The notes: generated by a model from the letters alone, not told the origin. Counted from the first letter of the stretch, positions 15,634 through 25,209 are shown. The stretch is DNA of 64,000 nucleotides from Paludibaculum fermentans_A (GCF_051172195.1 NZ_JBPJAQ010000001.1:6076001-6140000); one strand, 5' to 3'. Translations and numbers: made by a program.

Positions 15634-18192
15634 ATGATCGGCACCACCATCTCCCACTACCGCATCACCGGCAAGCTCGGGCAAGGCGGCATGGGCGTGG
15701 TCTACCGCGCCGAGGATACACGCCTGCAGCGCACGGTCGCGATCAAGGTGCTGCCCGGTGATGCCGTCACCCCGGACGAACGCGAGCGCTTCATCCGCGA
15801 AGCCCAGTCAGCCGCACAGGTCCACCATCCCAATATCTGCCCGGTGTATGAGGTGGATGAGGAGAACGGCCGCCTGTTCTTCGTCATGGCCCTGGTGGAA
15901 GGGCCCACGCTCCGCTCACTGCTCAAGGAAGGTCCCATCCCCATCGAGCGGGCCATCGAAATCGCGGCCCAGGTTGCCAGCGGATTGGCCGCCGCCCACA
16001 ACCAGGGACTCGTCCACCGCGATATCAAGAGCGCCAACATTGTCGAAGGCCTCTACGGCCAGCCCTGCATCCTCGACTTCGGCCTGGCCCTGCGCAGCGA
16101 CGCCAGCCGCCTCACGCGCACCGGCGGCTCCCTCGGCACCCCCGCCTACATGTCGCCCGAACAGGCCGAAGGCGGCCACGTCGACCACCGCACCGATCTC
16201 TGGTCCCTCGGCGTCGTCCTCTACGAACTGCTCACCGGGACACTCCCCTTCCGGCGCGACACCGAACTCACCACGCTCTACGCCATTGTCCACGATGCCC
16301 CCAAGCCGCCCTCCACCCTGCGGCCCGAAATCCCGCCGGCTGTCGATGAACTCGTGCTGATGTGTCTGGCCAAGGATCCGGCCCAGCGCTTCCAGTCTGC
16401 CGCTGACCTCGGCCAGCGCCTCCGCCAAGTCCAGTCCGGGCTATCCGCCGCCAGTCCGATGGTTACCCTGGACAAGCCAGTCGTCACCAGGCCCCGGCGC
16501 CGCACCACACTCTGGCTCGCCCTCGCGGCGGCGGTCGTCCTGGTCGCCGCAATCGCTGTTTGGCGCTGGCTGCCCTCGCGCGTACCGGAGCGGAAGGAGA
16601 TTGTCGTCCTCCCGCTCACCGTCATCGGCCCGGAGCAGCCCCTGCGCGCGCTCACCGACGGGCTTACCGAAATCATTACAGCGAAACTGACCCAGTTGGA
16701 ACAGTTTCAGGGCAAACTCACCGTCGTGCCCGCCAGCGATGTCCGCGCGCGCAAGATCGCCAGCGCCGAAGAGGCCCGCAAGGTCTACGGCGCGAATCTG
16801 GTGATCTCCGGCAGCGCGCAGCAGACCGGCGCCCGCGTCGAGTGCATCCTGAACCTCATCAACGCCCAAACGCTGCGCCAGGTGTCCTCGCGCAGCATCA
16901 TTCTCGATGCCGGCAATCTGCTCGCCCTGCGCGACGGCGCCGTCGCGGGCGTCATCGACCTGCTGGAACTGCGGCTCACCGCCGAGGCGGCCGGGGCTGT
17001 GAAGGCCGGTGAAACCGGAGCGCCCGCCGCCTATGCCCAGTACCTGCGCGGCCGCGGCTACCTGGCGCGCTACGACGTCAAAGGCAACGTCGACCTCGCC
17101 CTCGCCAGCCTGCAGGATGCCGTGAAGCAGGATCCGGAGTTCGCCCTCGCCTATGCCGCCCTCTCCGAAGCCTACTGGTGGAAAGCCAAGATGACCAGCG
17201 ACCGCCATTGGGCCGACCGCGCGCTGGAGTACGGCGAGAAGGCCGTGAAACTGAATCCCGGCCTGGTCGTCGCTCACGTCAAGCTGGGCCAGATCTATAG
17301 CGACAGCGGCCGGATTGAAGACGCCATTCGCGAACACCAGCAGGCGCTGCGGATCTCCCCGGGCAACGCGGAGGCCTATCGCAATCTGGGGCAGGCCTAT
17401 GCGGCAGCCGGCCGCTACTCCGAAGCCGAAGCCGCTTACCTGGAAGCCGTCAAACGCCGCCCCACTGACTGGCTGGCGCATGTTGTGCTCGGCATCTTCT
17501 ACTACCAGCGCGGCCGCTACCCCGAGGCGCGAACCGCCTATCAGAATGCACTGCAACTGACGCCTGACAATGAGGTGGTCATCCGCAACCTGGCCGGCGT
17601 CCACATGCGGCTGGGACAGTATGCCGAAGCCGCCGGCCTCATCCAGAAAACGCTCGCCTCCGGTCCAAGTACGCGCGGCTACAACCTGTTGGGGATCGCT
17701 TACTACTACCAGCGGCGGTTCCGTGAAGCCTCGTCGGCGCTGGAATCCTCACTGGATATCGACAACAGTATTTACGTCACCTGGGGCAACCTGGGTACCG
17801 TCTACCGCTGGCTGCCCGGCAGCGAAAGCAAGGCCCGCGCTGCGTTTCAGAGAGCCATCGAACTGGCGGAGAAAGCCCAGCGCATCACCCCGGCCGACCA
17901 CAATATCCATGCCAACCTGGCCGAGTACTACTCGAAACTGGGAGAGAAAAAACAGACCCTCGCTGAGATCCAGGCCATTCCGGAGTCGGCCCGACGGCCC
18001 TATATGGCGCGCATTGCCTTGGCCTATGAAATGATCGGCGATCGCAAACGTGCCATCGAGACCGTTCGTTCCCAGGTCGTCGACGCCTCGGCGTTGAGCG
18101 ACCTGAGGAACGATCCCGATCTCGCAAAACTCTGGAACGACCAGGAATTCCAGTCCATCCTCCGGACCTCGCAATCCAACCCCCGCCATTAG
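15634..18192 (+). CDS. Ser/Thr protein kinase with C-terminal TPR repeats
   Basis: 852 residues. The kinase domain occupies 1 to about 265: glycine loop GQGGMGVVY, VAIKVLP Lys, H128-R-D130-IKSANIV, LDFGLALR, GTPAYMSPEQ. All catalytic residues are present. One membrane helix (about 290-308) follows, then a CsgG/TolB-N-like segment (IVVLPLTVIGPEQPLRAL, DGLTEIITAKL) and seven or more TPR units between about 460 and 800 that would lie outside the membrane. This kinase-TolB-TPR plan is a hallmark of acidobacterial genomes. It lies nine bases downstream of the S41 peptidase gene. Confidence 0.9.
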   Translation: MIGTTISHYRITGKLGQGGMGVVYRAEDTRLQRTVAIKVLPGDAVTPDERERFIREAQSAAQVHHPNICPVYEVDEENGRLFFVMALVEGPTLRSLLKEGPIPIERAIEIAAQVASGLAAAHNQGLVHRDIKSANIVEGLYGQPCILDFGLALRSDASRLTRTGGSLGTPAYMSPEQAEGGHVDHRTDLWSLGVVLYELLTGTLPFRRDTELTTLYAIVHDAPKPPSTLRPEIPPAVDELVLMCLAKDPAQRFQSAADLGQRLRQVQSGLSAASPMVTLDKPVVTRPRRRTTLWLALAAAVVLVAAIAVWRWLPSRVPERKEIVVLPLTVIGPEQPLRALTDGLTEIITAKLTQLEQFQGKLTVVPASDVRARKIASAEEARKVYGANLVISGSAQQTGARVECILNLINAQTLRQVSSRSIILDAGNLLALRDGAVAGVIDLLELRLTAEAAGAVKAGETGAPAAYAQYLRGRGYLARYDVKGNVDLALASLQDAVKQDPEFALAYAALSEAYWWKAKMTSDRHWADRALEYGEKAVKLNPGLVVAHVKLGQIYSDSGRIEDAIREHQQALRISPGNAEAYRNLGQAYAAAGRYSEAEAAYLEAVKRRPTDWLAHVVLGIFYYQRGRYPEARTAYQNALQLTPDNEVVIRNLAGVHMRLGQYAEAAGLIQKTLASGPSTRGYNLLGIAYYYQRRFREASSALESSLDIDNSIYVTWGNLGTVYRWLPGSESKARAAFQRAIELAEKAQRITPADHNIHANLAEYYSKLGEKKQTLAEIQAIPESARRPYMARIALAYEMIGDRKRAIETVRSQVVDASALSDLRNDPDLAKLWNDQEFQSILRTSQSNPRH

Positions 18193-18217
18193 CCGGCGCT
18201 CGAGGTCCGCTCAGACC

Positions 18218-18466
18218 TTAGCCGCCATCGCCCCGCTTGTTGGGCAGCGTGCTGCCGGAGGTGTCGTCCGGCCCCAGGGATCCCGGCGCCACAATGGGCA
18301 GCAGCAGGTGGAGCGCGTCTCCAACCAACGCTTTGGCGCCCTCCGGGTCGGCGCCGGTCTTTGCCGAGGCGTCCAGTAGAATGCGGATGGCCTTCAGAAT
18401 CGTTTCGTGAGTACTTACAGGCGCCGTGGTGGCGGCTGCGGCATTTGCTGTTTTTCGAGGCGGCAT
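18218..18466 (-). CDS. small Ala-rich hypothetical protein
   Basis: 82 residues with no recognised domain: an Ala/Thr-rich N-terminus, a central amphipathic helix (ETILKAIRILLDASAKT) and a Gly/Asp/Pro-rich tail. Reality is supported by a good ribosome site: AAGGAGTTACC precedes the ATG with 7-base spacing. It converges on the kinase gene and stands alone. An inverted repeat (18483-18500) lies directly upstream. Confidence 0.55.
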   Translation of the reverse strand: MPPRKTANAAAATTAPVSTHETILKAIRILLDASAKTGADPEGAKALVGDALHLLLPIVAPGSLGPDDTSGSTLPNKRGDGG

Positions 18467-18482
18467 GCGGTAACTCCTTCGG

Positions 18483-18500
18483 TCAGGAAATCAATCCTGA
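18483..18500. repeat. inverted repeat in the leader of the small hypothetical gene
   Basis: TCAGGA-AATCAA-TCCTGA: perfect 6-base arms with a 6-base spacer, 17 bases upstream of the ATG at 18466 and next to an AT-rich TATATA. It fits a small dimeric operator. The rest of the 288-base gap between this gene and the acyl-CoA dehydrogenase (18467-18754) shows no other gene or clear promoter. Confidence 0.35.
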
Positions 18501-18754
18501 CGAGTATATAGGCATTCTTCGCGGGACAGTACATAAAATCTTCGCCCCCCGAATCGACCTGGAGCACCGTCCCAAACGGGTTGTGCCGTCCTCCGCGCAC
18601 TTTACCCCGAGGTGAAGATTCTGACCCTACTGGACTGCGCGTTATCCCGCAGGTAAAATGGACTGTCTGGTCTGAAACACTGAAATTGCGCGATGTCGCC
18701 CACTTCACGAGCTTGGACCTCGGATTGCACAGCGACAGGGGAGAAGGAGAATCG

Positions 18755-20974
18755 ATGCCGGCCACAAGTACTCTCAGTTCCGCCGAGTTTCTAAAAACAC
18801 TGCCCGGAGACGACGTCCGGCAGATCCTGTGGCGCTTCCAGGACCGCTTCGACCTGCAAATGCTGGTGCAAAGCGTACGCGGTGTCGCTCGCGGACCCGT
18901 TGCCCGCCTGGTTGCCCAGGGCGGCCGCCTCACTCACGACTGGACTCCGGAAAAGAACAGCCTGCTGGTGGAGTTCGACAACGCCGGCATCACCGCTGCA
19001 TTTATGGAGCCGCATGAAGGCGGCTACATCGAAGGTCCCAAGAACCTCGCCCTCTCCCTCATCGCCTTCGAACTGGCCTGGGTCGACGGCGGCGCCGCCA
19101 CCGCTTCCCTCGCCACCCACCTCGGCCTGGCCCCCATCCATGAGAAAGGTACGCCCGAGCAGCAGGCGTACTACATGAACATCGCGACGCCGCAACCCGG
19201 CCGTCCGCCCAAGCGCGCTGCCTTCGCCCTCACTGAGCCCATTCCTTACGTCGGCGTCGAAACCGGAATCCTGTGCGGTAAGGTACGCATTGCCGAGTGG
19301 CCCGAGGGCGGGGAACCCATCCTAGAAGTCTCCAAGCGCGGCCGCTTCATCACCAACATGGGCTTCGCCAACTTCGTCACGGCGGCGGTGGAATCCGACG
19401 ATCCGCGCCTGAAGGGCACCATGATGGTGATCCTGCACGAAGACGATCCCGGCATCTTCGACCGCGGCACCCCCACCCGCAAGCTGGTCCACCAGCTCTC
19501 CTCCACAGCCGACCCTGTCTTCCAGTTGAGGGTTCCGGCCAACCGTATCATCGGCGGCTATAAGGTGGTGGACGGCCAGGTGGTCCCCACCTACGATCAT
19601 GGAAATGTCATCGAAGCCGTGTTCCGCCGCACCCGTGTCGGCGTTGGCCTGATGACTTCGGCCAAGCTGCTGTCGGCGATTGAGCCGCTCATCCGTTATC
19701 ATCGCGACCGTTTCCGCGGCTCCGGCGCCGTCGCCCCGGGCTCCCCGCGTTACGAACTCGGCCTGCAGCAGAAGGAAGACGTCACCCACCGCCTGCTCGA
19801 CGTGTGGGCCACCGGTGAAGCGGGCTCCTCCCTCGGTTTCGCCACGGCTCGCATCTTTGACTCAATCGACCCTGTCGAAAAGGCCAAGGACAAATTGTTC
19901 GCTGAGCAGGGCATCGGCGGCGGCACCACCGCCATGAAGGCCCTCCGCAAGCGGATCCCCGACGCCCTGGAGTTCATCGAACTCAACGGCAAGGGCGAGT
20001 TGGCCCGCCAGTCCGCCCGCTACGCCGAACTCGCGGCCGACCCCGTGGTCCAGTTCATGATCGTCGACGCCGAAGCCAGCGTCCTGTGCCCGGCCACCAA
20101 GCTCTGGAACACCGGTAACGGCTCGCGCGTCATGCGCGAAGCGGTCAGCCTGATGGGCGGCTACGGTATTACTGAAGACTGCCCCGGCTTCCTCGGCTAC
20201 AAGTGGATGGACACGCAGCTCGAAGCGACGTACGAAGGCCCCGAGGCCGTCCAGCGCCGCCAGCTCTCCGTCACGATGACCAGTGAGGTCTTCCTCGCCC
20301 AGTTCCGCCAGTGGACCCAGGAGATGCGCAAGGTCGCGGCCCAAGCCCCCGGCACCGGAGCCTGCACCCTCGCCTCCGCCATGAACCTCTGGGCGTGGAC
20401 GCTCGACTACCTGCAACACGGCAAGGATGCCTCCGGCCAGCGCCTCTACCAGGGCACCCGCCAGGGCGTCACATTCCCCATGGCCGACGCTCTCTGCTGG
20501 CTGGTGTCATCCCGTTGCCAGATCCTCGACGTTGAGAATCTTCGCAAGAACGCAGACCAGTTGCAGGACGGCGCCGAAGGCACCATCCAGTTCCTCACGG
20601 ACCTCTGCCACATCCAGTCCGCCCACGCCGCCGGCGAAGTCGCCCGCATCTGCACGGAACTCGTCTACGGCTACATGCTGCACCCCTCCTGGACCCGGCC
20701 CGAAGACTGCGGCAACTGCTTCCGCGAAGAAGAGCTGCAGCAGATCGAATCCATCATCCCCGGCTCCTCCAGCTTCGTGGTCGACGTCAGGAACGACGAC
20801 GGCACGCATTCCAGGAAGGCCGGCCCCTGCGTGCACGCCACCGGGCTCAGCGACTTCACCCGCCTGCGCAACAAGCTCGATGGGTGCCTGGCCGGCGCCA
20901 TGCTCGCCAAGGACCGCGCCGGAGAGTCCCTCCAAAAGGTGATGATCCCGGCCGCCCTGGATTACCCGCTCTAA
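18755..20974 (+). CDS. large acyl-CoA dehydrogenase-family flavoprotein
   Basis: 739 residues from ATG 18755, preceded by GGGGAGAAGGAGAATCG. An upstream in-frame extension to 18581 lacks a ribosome site. The C-terminal dehydrogenase helical domain is recognisable (SVLCPATKLWNTGNG, LMGGYGITEDCPGFLGYK, EATYEGPEAVQRRQLSVT), and the N-terminal half holds the acyl-CoA dehydrogenase N and middle domains (LSLIAFELAW, FALTEPIPYVGVE). The family usually has 380-600 residues; the extra C-terminal 150 residues hold several Cys and a helical bundle. It should desaturate an acyl-CoA and pass electrons to the ETF encoded by the next genes. Its substrate is unknown. Confidence 0.85.
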   Translation: MPATSTLSSAEFLKTLPGDDVRQILWRFQDRFDLQMLVQSVRGVARGPVARLVAQGGRLTHDWTPEKNSLLVEFDNAGITAAFMEPHEGGYIEGPKNLALSLIAFELAWVDGGAATASLATHLGLAPIHEKGTPEQQAYYMNIATPQPGRPPKRAAFALTEPIPYVGVETGILCGKVRIAEWPEGGEPILEVSKRGRFITNMGFANFVTAAVESDDPRLKGTMMVILHEDDPGIFDRGTPTRKLVHQLSSTADPVFQLRVPANRIIGGYKVVDGQVVPTYDHGNVIEAVFRRTRVGVGLMTSAKLLSAIEPLIRYHRDRFRGSGAVAPGSPRYELGLQQKEDVTHRLLDVWATGEAGSSLGFATARIFDSIDPVEKAKDKLFAEQGIGGGTTAMKALRKRIPDALEFIELNGKGELARQSARYAELAADPVVQFMIVDAEASVLCPATKLWNTGNGSRVMREAVSLMGGYGITEDCPGFLGYKWMDTQLEATYEGPEAVQRRQLSVTMTSEVFLAQFRQWTQEMRKVAAQAPGTGACTLASAMNLWAWTLDYLQHGKDASGQRLYQGTRQGVTFPMADALCWLVSSRCQILDVENLRKNADQLQDGAEGTIQFLTDLCHIQSAHAAGEVARICTELVYGYMLHPSWTRPEDCGNCFREEELQQIESIIPGSSSFVVDVRNDDGTHSRKAGPCVHATGLSDFTRLRNKLDGCLAGAMLAKDRAGESLQKVMIPAALDYPL

Positions 20975-21001
20975 ACCGCGCCGCCGCGGAAAGGAACTCG
21001 C

Positions 21002-22777
21002 ATGAATCCTCAGCCCAGCGACGAATCCGAAGTCAAACCGCTTGACGCAGACATCGTATGCGTCGGCTATGGTCCGGCGACAGCGGGCTTCCTCACCACG
21101 CTGACGCGCGGCCTGCAGGAAGAATCCGGCCAGGCGCTGGAGTCCCGCGCCATGCCAGGACTGCCGCCGCAGGTGCTCTGCTATGAACGCGCCGACGACA
21201 TCGCCTTCGGTGTCTCGGGTGTCGTCACGCGCGGCCGCGCCATCCGGGCGTCGTTCCCGGAACTGCCGCTGGAAGAGATCCCGATGGCCACGCGGGTCAG
21301 CGACGAGAAGCTCGTTTACCTGCTCGACCCGGTAGGCGCCAGCCGGCGTCCGGCCCTGATGCAGCTCGCCGACAAAGTCCTGCAGGCCTTCGGCATCAAA
21401 AACAGCGGCTGGGAACTGCCCTACTGCCCCGCCTTCCTGCACAAACGCGACGGCTTCATCCTCTCCCTCGGCCAGTTCAATCAATGGACCGGCCAACAGG
21501 TGATGATGTCCGGCCTGGCGCAGATCTGGCCCTCCACCCCTGTCGCCGAAGCGCTCGTAGAGAACGATAAGGTCACCGGAGTCGTGCTCGCCGGAGACGG
21601 CACGGAAGTACGCGCCGAACTCACCGTGGTCGGTGATGGCCCCATCGGTCCGGTGGGCCGCCGCCTCGACGAAACCATGGGCATGCCGGAAGGCCACGCC
21701 CGCGACGAATGGGCTGTCGGCATGAAGATGGTCGTCGAGCTGCCCGAGTCCTGCACCCTGCCCGAAGGCACCGTCTTCCACACCATCGGCTATCCGGAAC
21801 CTGAAATCTTCGGCTTCTTCTATGTCCACCCGGGCCGCGTCGCCTCGGTCGGCATCTTCGTCCCCTCGTGGCTGGAGACTCCGGCCCGCACCGCTTACCG
21901 CTACCTGCAGCACTTCGTCCAGCATCCTTACCTCTGGCAACATCTTGAAGGCGGCCGCATGCGCAGTTGGGGCGCCAAGTCACTGCTGGAAAGCGGACGC
22001 CGCGGCGAACCGCACCTCTGCGGCGACGGCTATGCCCGCATCGGCGAAGGCTCCGGTTCCACCAACGTGCTTACCGGTTCCGGAGTCGACGAAGCCTGGC
22101 TCACCGGCACGCAACTGGCTGAAGCGGTGCTCGAGATCTACCGCGCCGGCCTGCCGTTCTCCAAAGAGAATCTCAAATCCCGCTACGAAGCGCGCCGCCG
22201 CCGCTCGTGGCTGGAAGACGAATCGATCATCGCCGAGAAGGCCCGCAACGGCTTCCAGCGCGGGGTCCTCACCGGCTTCATCGGCATGGGCCTGGCCGGG
22301 CTCACCAACGGCCGCGTGTTCGTCCCCCGTCCCAAAGAAGACAAGCAGCCCGCCCGCCTGGAAGACTTCTACGTGGGCCGCGTCTCCCACTCCCAGATTG
22401 AGAAGATCCGCGAACACTGCAACCGCGACGGCAAGCCGCTACACGACGCCCTGATGGACGCCGCCGGCTGGCCGCCCATCGAGTTCGACGGCCAGTTGCT
22501 GGTCTCCCACCAGGACGCGCTGCTGATGGGCGGTAAGGTCCAGGCGCCGTCCGAGACCCCCGACCACGTCATTTTCCTCGAGCCCGACGTCTGCATCGCC
22601 TGCCACGACAAGATCTGCATCGAGATCTGTTCCGGCGAAGCGATCCACCCTGGCTCGGGCGTGCCTGCTTTCGATCACGAGAAGTGCGTCCATTGCGGCG
22701 CCTGCCTGTGGAATTGCCCGCTGGACAACATTGAGTTCTGTGCCGCCCCGGGAGGCCTGCACAGCGCCGAAAACTGA
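21002..22777 (+). CDS. FixC/ETF-quinone oxidoreductase-like flavoprotein with fused FixX-like ferredoxin domain
   Basis: 591 residues, 27 bases after the acyl-CoA dehydrogenase, with a GGAAAGGAACTCGC ribosome site. The N-terminus is an FAD-binding Rossmann fold (DADIVCVGYGPATAGFLTTL), the middle is of the FixC/geranylgeranyl-reductase type (GDGYARIGEGSGSTNVLTGSG). The C-terminal 60 residues form a ferredoxin with CIACHDKICIEIC and CVHCGACLWNCP, enough Cys for one or two [4Fe-4S] clusters. ETF-QO proteins normally carry a single cluster. It should take electrons from EtfAB to the quinone pool. The gene order argues for a closed, dedicated electron path. Confidence 0.85.
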   Translation: MNPQPSDESEVKPLDADIVCVGYGPATAGFLTTLTRGLQEESGQALESRAMPGLPPQVLCYERADDIAFGVSGVVTRGRAIRASFPELPLEEIPMATRVSDEKLVYLLDPVGASRRPALMQLADKVLQAFGIKNSGWELPYCPAFLHKRDGFILSLGQFNQWTGQQVMMSGLAQIWPSTPVAEALVENDKVTGVVLAGDGTEVRAELTVVGDGPIGPVGRRLDETMGMPEGHARDEWAVGMKMVVELPESCTLPEGTVFHTIGYPEPEIFGFFYVHPGRVASVGIFVPSWLETPARTAYRYLQHFVQHPYLWQHLEGGRMRSWGAKSLLESGRRGEPHLCGDGYARIGEGSGSTNVLTGSGVDEAWLTGTQLAEAVLEIYRAGLPFSKENLKSRYEARRRRSWLEDESIIAEKARNGFQRGVLTGFIGMGLAGLTNGRVFVPRPKEDKQPARLEDFYVGRVSHSQIEKIREHCNRDGKPLHDALMDAAGWPPIEFDGQLLVSHQDALLMGGKVQAPSETPDHVIFLEPDVCIACHDKICIEICSGEAIHPGSGVPAFDHEKCVHCGACLWNCPLDNIEFCAAPGGLHSAEN

Positions 22778-22802
22778 GGCCCAGCGCCCCAACGAGTTAC
22801 CT

Positions 22803-23603
22803 ATGCCATACCAAATCATCGTTTGCGGAGGGCTCGCGCCCGATCCGCTACAAACCCTGGAGCCGGTCACCACGCCGGCGGGCCCGGGCCTGAAGAACGA
22901 ACTGATGCTGCCTGCCGTGTTCGATCCGTGGGCCGGCCATGCGCTGTATGAAGCCGCCAACCTGGCGAAGAACGTGCCCGGCTCCGTCATCAAAGTGGTG
23001 AGCATCGCCCCCAAGGCCAAGCTCCAGCAGGTGATGATGACCGTCGCCCAGAAGCTGCCCTTTGAACTCGTGCCGCTCGACGGACCTGGCGGCGGGTTTA
23101 CTGACTCCGCCTCGGTCGCCGCTGCCCTGGCCGACGCCATCGCCGCCATTCCCGGCCTCGACAAGTCCCAGATGCTGCTCTTCGGTGGTTGGGAATCGGC
23201 CACCCGCGGAGCAGGCGTCGTCATGCAGATGGTAGGCGAGAAGCTCGGCATCACCGAACAGTTTCTGGCCGTCGACGAACTCAAGGTCGACGAGTCCGGC
23301 GCCCTGATCATCAAGGAACGCGTGGAAGGCGGACGCCACCAGGTGTCGAAATGCGCCGCGCCTCCGGCCGTCCTGGCCTGGGCCACCGGCAATCTGCCCG
23401 AACCCTCGAATCACCCCCAGACCGGTATGGCCAACATGCGCGCCATGATGCCTGCCTTGCAGAAGGCCAAGGCCGCGGCGCTGACGACGACAGTGAGCTA
23501 CGCCTCCGTGGCCCTGCCGGCCGTCACCCGCCAGACGAAGATCGTGAAGGATGTTCCGGCCGCCCAGATCGCCCAGGAACTCGCCGACTGGATCAAGCAA
23601 TAA
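22803..23603 (+). CDS. etfB: electron transfer flavoprotein subunit beta
   Basis: 266 residues from ATG 22803. The start IIVCGGLAPDPLQTLEPV, DPWAGHALYEAANLA and the AMP-site region (DKSQMLLFGGWESATRGAGVVMQMVGEKLG) match EtfB/FixA. It forms the beta half of the heterodimer that holds FAD and AMP and carries single electrons. It is somewhat divergent at the recognition loop. It lies between the quinone oxidoreductase gene and etfA, with short gaps (25 and 11 bases). Confidence 0.85.
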   Translation: MPYQIIVCGGLAPDPLQTLEPVTTPAGPGLKNELMLPAVFDPWAGHALYEAANLAKNVPGSVIKVVSIAPKAKLQQVMMTVAQKLPFELVPLDGPGGGFTDSASVAAALADAIAAIPGLDKSQMLLFGGWESATRGAGVVMQMVGEKLGITEQFLAVDELKVDESGALIIKERVEGGRHQVSKCAAPPAVLAWATGNLPEPSNHPQTGMANMRAMMPALQKAKAAALTTTVSYASVALPAVTRQTKIVKDVPAAQIAQELADWIKQ

Positions 23604-23614
23604 GGAGCGCGCCC

Positions 23615-24598
23615 ATGGAACCCATTCTCGTTTTACTCCACACCACCGACGAAGGCGCTCTGCCCAAGGCTGCCCTGGAGACGCTGGCTGTCGCCCGTAC
23701 GCTCGGTTCGTATCACCTGGCCGTTCTCGGCGCCAATGCAGCGGCCGCCGCCCAGTCTGTCTCGGAAGGCGCCCTCAGCGTTCGCGCCGTCGAAGGCGAT
23801 ATCGTGTCGGTATCCCGCTATGCCACCGACGCCGCGGCCGCCCAGGCCCTCGCCCTGGCCAGCGGAGCCACAGTGATCCTCGCCCCCTGCACCCTGCGCT
23901 TCCAGCGCGCGCTGCCCGGCGTGGCTGCCCGCCTCAGCGGAGCCTGCGACACCCATGTCGTCGCCGTGGATCCCGATCTCTCCGTCCACCGCTGGTACTA
24001 CCGGCAGCGCATGGAAGCCACCCAGAGCCGTACGGCCCGCCCGTGGTTCGTCCTCATCGAGCCCGGCGCCGCGGATCCCTGCAGCACCCAACCCGGTGCC
24101 GTCGCCGAGGTGCTGCCCTGCGCTGTGGAGACCCGCACCGAAGTGATCGGCTACCAGTCGCCCAACGCCGACCAGCAGACCATCCGCCCCGACGCGCAAC
24201 TCCTGTTCGTCGCCGGAGCCGGTTGGACCAAGAAGCAGAAGGACGGCCAGACCCACACCGACGAGGCGGGCAGCCTGATCCTCAACTTCGTCCAGCACAA
24301 CAAGTCGTCGTTGGGTTCCTCGAAGTCGCTGGTCGATCTGTCGGGCGAAGGCCAGGCGGTGCTGCCGTTCCTGACGCATCTCCATCAGGTAGGCCAGACC
24401 GGCTCGACCCCGCGCCACCGCAAGGGCCTGTCGACCTGCTGCCATGGAGAGGAACCGCACGTAGTGGGCTGGCGCTTCATCAACGAGCGCCGTGCCATCA
24501 ACCTGGACGCGGCCTGCGGCTGGGCGAGGGGCAAAGCAGACGTCCTGTATGTGGCGGACGCCTTCGAAGTGATGCGCGAGCTAGCGAAGCTCCTGTAG
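23615..24598 (+). CDS. etfA: electron transfer flavoprotein subunit alpha, divergent
   Basis: 327 residues; ATG 23615 follows AAGGAG at 7 bases. The N-terminal ETF fold (MEPILVLLHTTDEGALPKAA) and the C-terminal FAD domain are recognisable: GAGWTKKQ in place of the usual GRG loop, VGQTGSTPRHRKGLS, CCHGEEPHVVG, INERRAINLDAAC and YVADAFEVM. In canonical EtfA the FAD loop has 'SGaiqH' and 'iaiNkD', which here are altered (EEPHVVG, INLDA). The protein should still bind FAD, but probably with its own redox tuning and partner specificity. Confidence 0.8.
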   Translation: MEPILVLLHTTDEGALPKAALETLAVARTLGSYHLAVLGANAAAAAQSVSEGALSVRAVEGDIVSVSRYATDAAAAQALALASGATVILAPCTLRFQRALPGVAARLSGACDTHVVAVDPDLSVHRWYYRQRMEATQSRTARPWFVLIEPGAADPCSTQPGAVAEVLPCAVETRTEVIGYQSPNADQQTIRPDAQLLFVAGAGWTKKQKDGQTHTDEAGSLILNFVQHNKSSLGSSKSLVDLSGEGQAVLPFLTHLHQVGQTGSTPRHRKGLSTCCHGEEPHVVGWRFINERRAINLDAACGWARGKADVLYVADAFEVMRELAKLL

Positions 24599-24610
24599 CC
24601 GCCCGCAAAC

Positions 24611-24634
24611 GGAGCCGTGAGCGTAAGCGAGCGG
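24611..24634 (+). repeat. REP element upstream of the tyrosine transposase
   Basis: GGAG guide followed by an imperfect hairpin CCGT-GA-GC-[GTAA]-GC-GA-GCGG. The stem has symmetric GA/GA mismatches and a GTAA tetraloop, shared with the other copies at 25180, 25271, 39524, 39632 and 39708. It lies about 50 bases before the transposase start. Confidence 0.65.
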
Positions 24635-24684
24635 ATATCGACGCCAGCGGCTCCCAGTCCTAAACTAACTTACAAGCGCGAAAC

Positions 24685-25188
24685 GTGACGTACCTGATCA
24701 CCTTCGCCTGCTATGGATGCCATCTCCACGGCAGCGCCAGCGGCTCGGTCGACCGCCACCACAACAAACCCGGCACGCCAGTCCTCCTGGCCAACACCCT
24801 GCGTCATTCCGCCGACACGGCGCGCATGGACCAAGCACCCTACTTGCTAGACGCAATCCGCGGCGAGGCAATCCTGGCAACGACGCGCGAGGTGTGCGCC
24901 TACCGAGGTTGGGCTCTACTGGCCGTCCAAGTCCGTACAACCCACGTCCATCTCGTCATCCGTGCGCAGGCGCCGCCGGAGCGTGTCATGAGCGACATCA
25001 AGGCCTACTCCAGCAGGCGTCTGAACGCCCTGGACCTGGACGAACCAGACCGCAAGCGCTGGGCGCGTCACGGCAGCACTCGCTGGCTGTGGAAGCCCGA
25101 GGAAGTAGCTGCTGCAATCCAATACGTGGCGGAAGAGCAAGGCGCCCCGATGTCCGTCTATCGGGAAGACGATGAAGTCGAGCCGTGA
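24685..25188 (+). CDS. REP-associated tyrosine transposase (Y1/HUH type)
   Basis: 167 residues, probable GTG start at 24685. It shows the Y1-transposase fold of the IS200/RAYT group: YLITFACYGCHLHG near the start, an HUH motif in TTHVHLVIRA (about residue 90) and the candidate catalytic Tyr in AAIQYVAEEQG. RAYTs are single-copy, vertically kept enzymes that process REP hairpins as single-stranded DNA. Here REP copies flank it on both sides, one overlapping its stop codon. Whether this copy is active is unknown; the frame is intact. Confidence 0.8.
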   Translation: MTYLITFACYGCHLHGSASGSVDRHHNKPGTPVLLANTLRHSADTARMDQAPYLLDAIRGEAILATTREVCAYRGWALLAVQVRTTHVHLVIRAQAPPERVMSDIKAYSSRRLNALDLDEPDRKRWARHGSTRWLWKPEEVAAAIQYVAEEQGAPMSVYREDDEVEP

Positions 25189-25202
25189 GTGCAAGCGAGC
25201 GG
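25180..25202 (+). repeat. REP element overlapping the transposase stop codon
   Basis: Hairpin CCGT-GA-GT-[GCAA]-GC-GA-GCGG, same orientation as the upstream copy. The inner pairs differ from the other copies (G-C, T-G) and the loop is GCAA, again a GNRA-type loop. It contains the TGA stop of the transposase (25186-25188). Confidence 0.6.
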
Positions 25203-25209
25203 CGGAACC

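Noticed and set aside
18581..18754. An N-terminal extension of the acyl-CoA dehydrogenase
   Set aside because: No ribosome site, atypical composition, and a strong GGAGAAGGAG site stands before the inner ATG at 18755.
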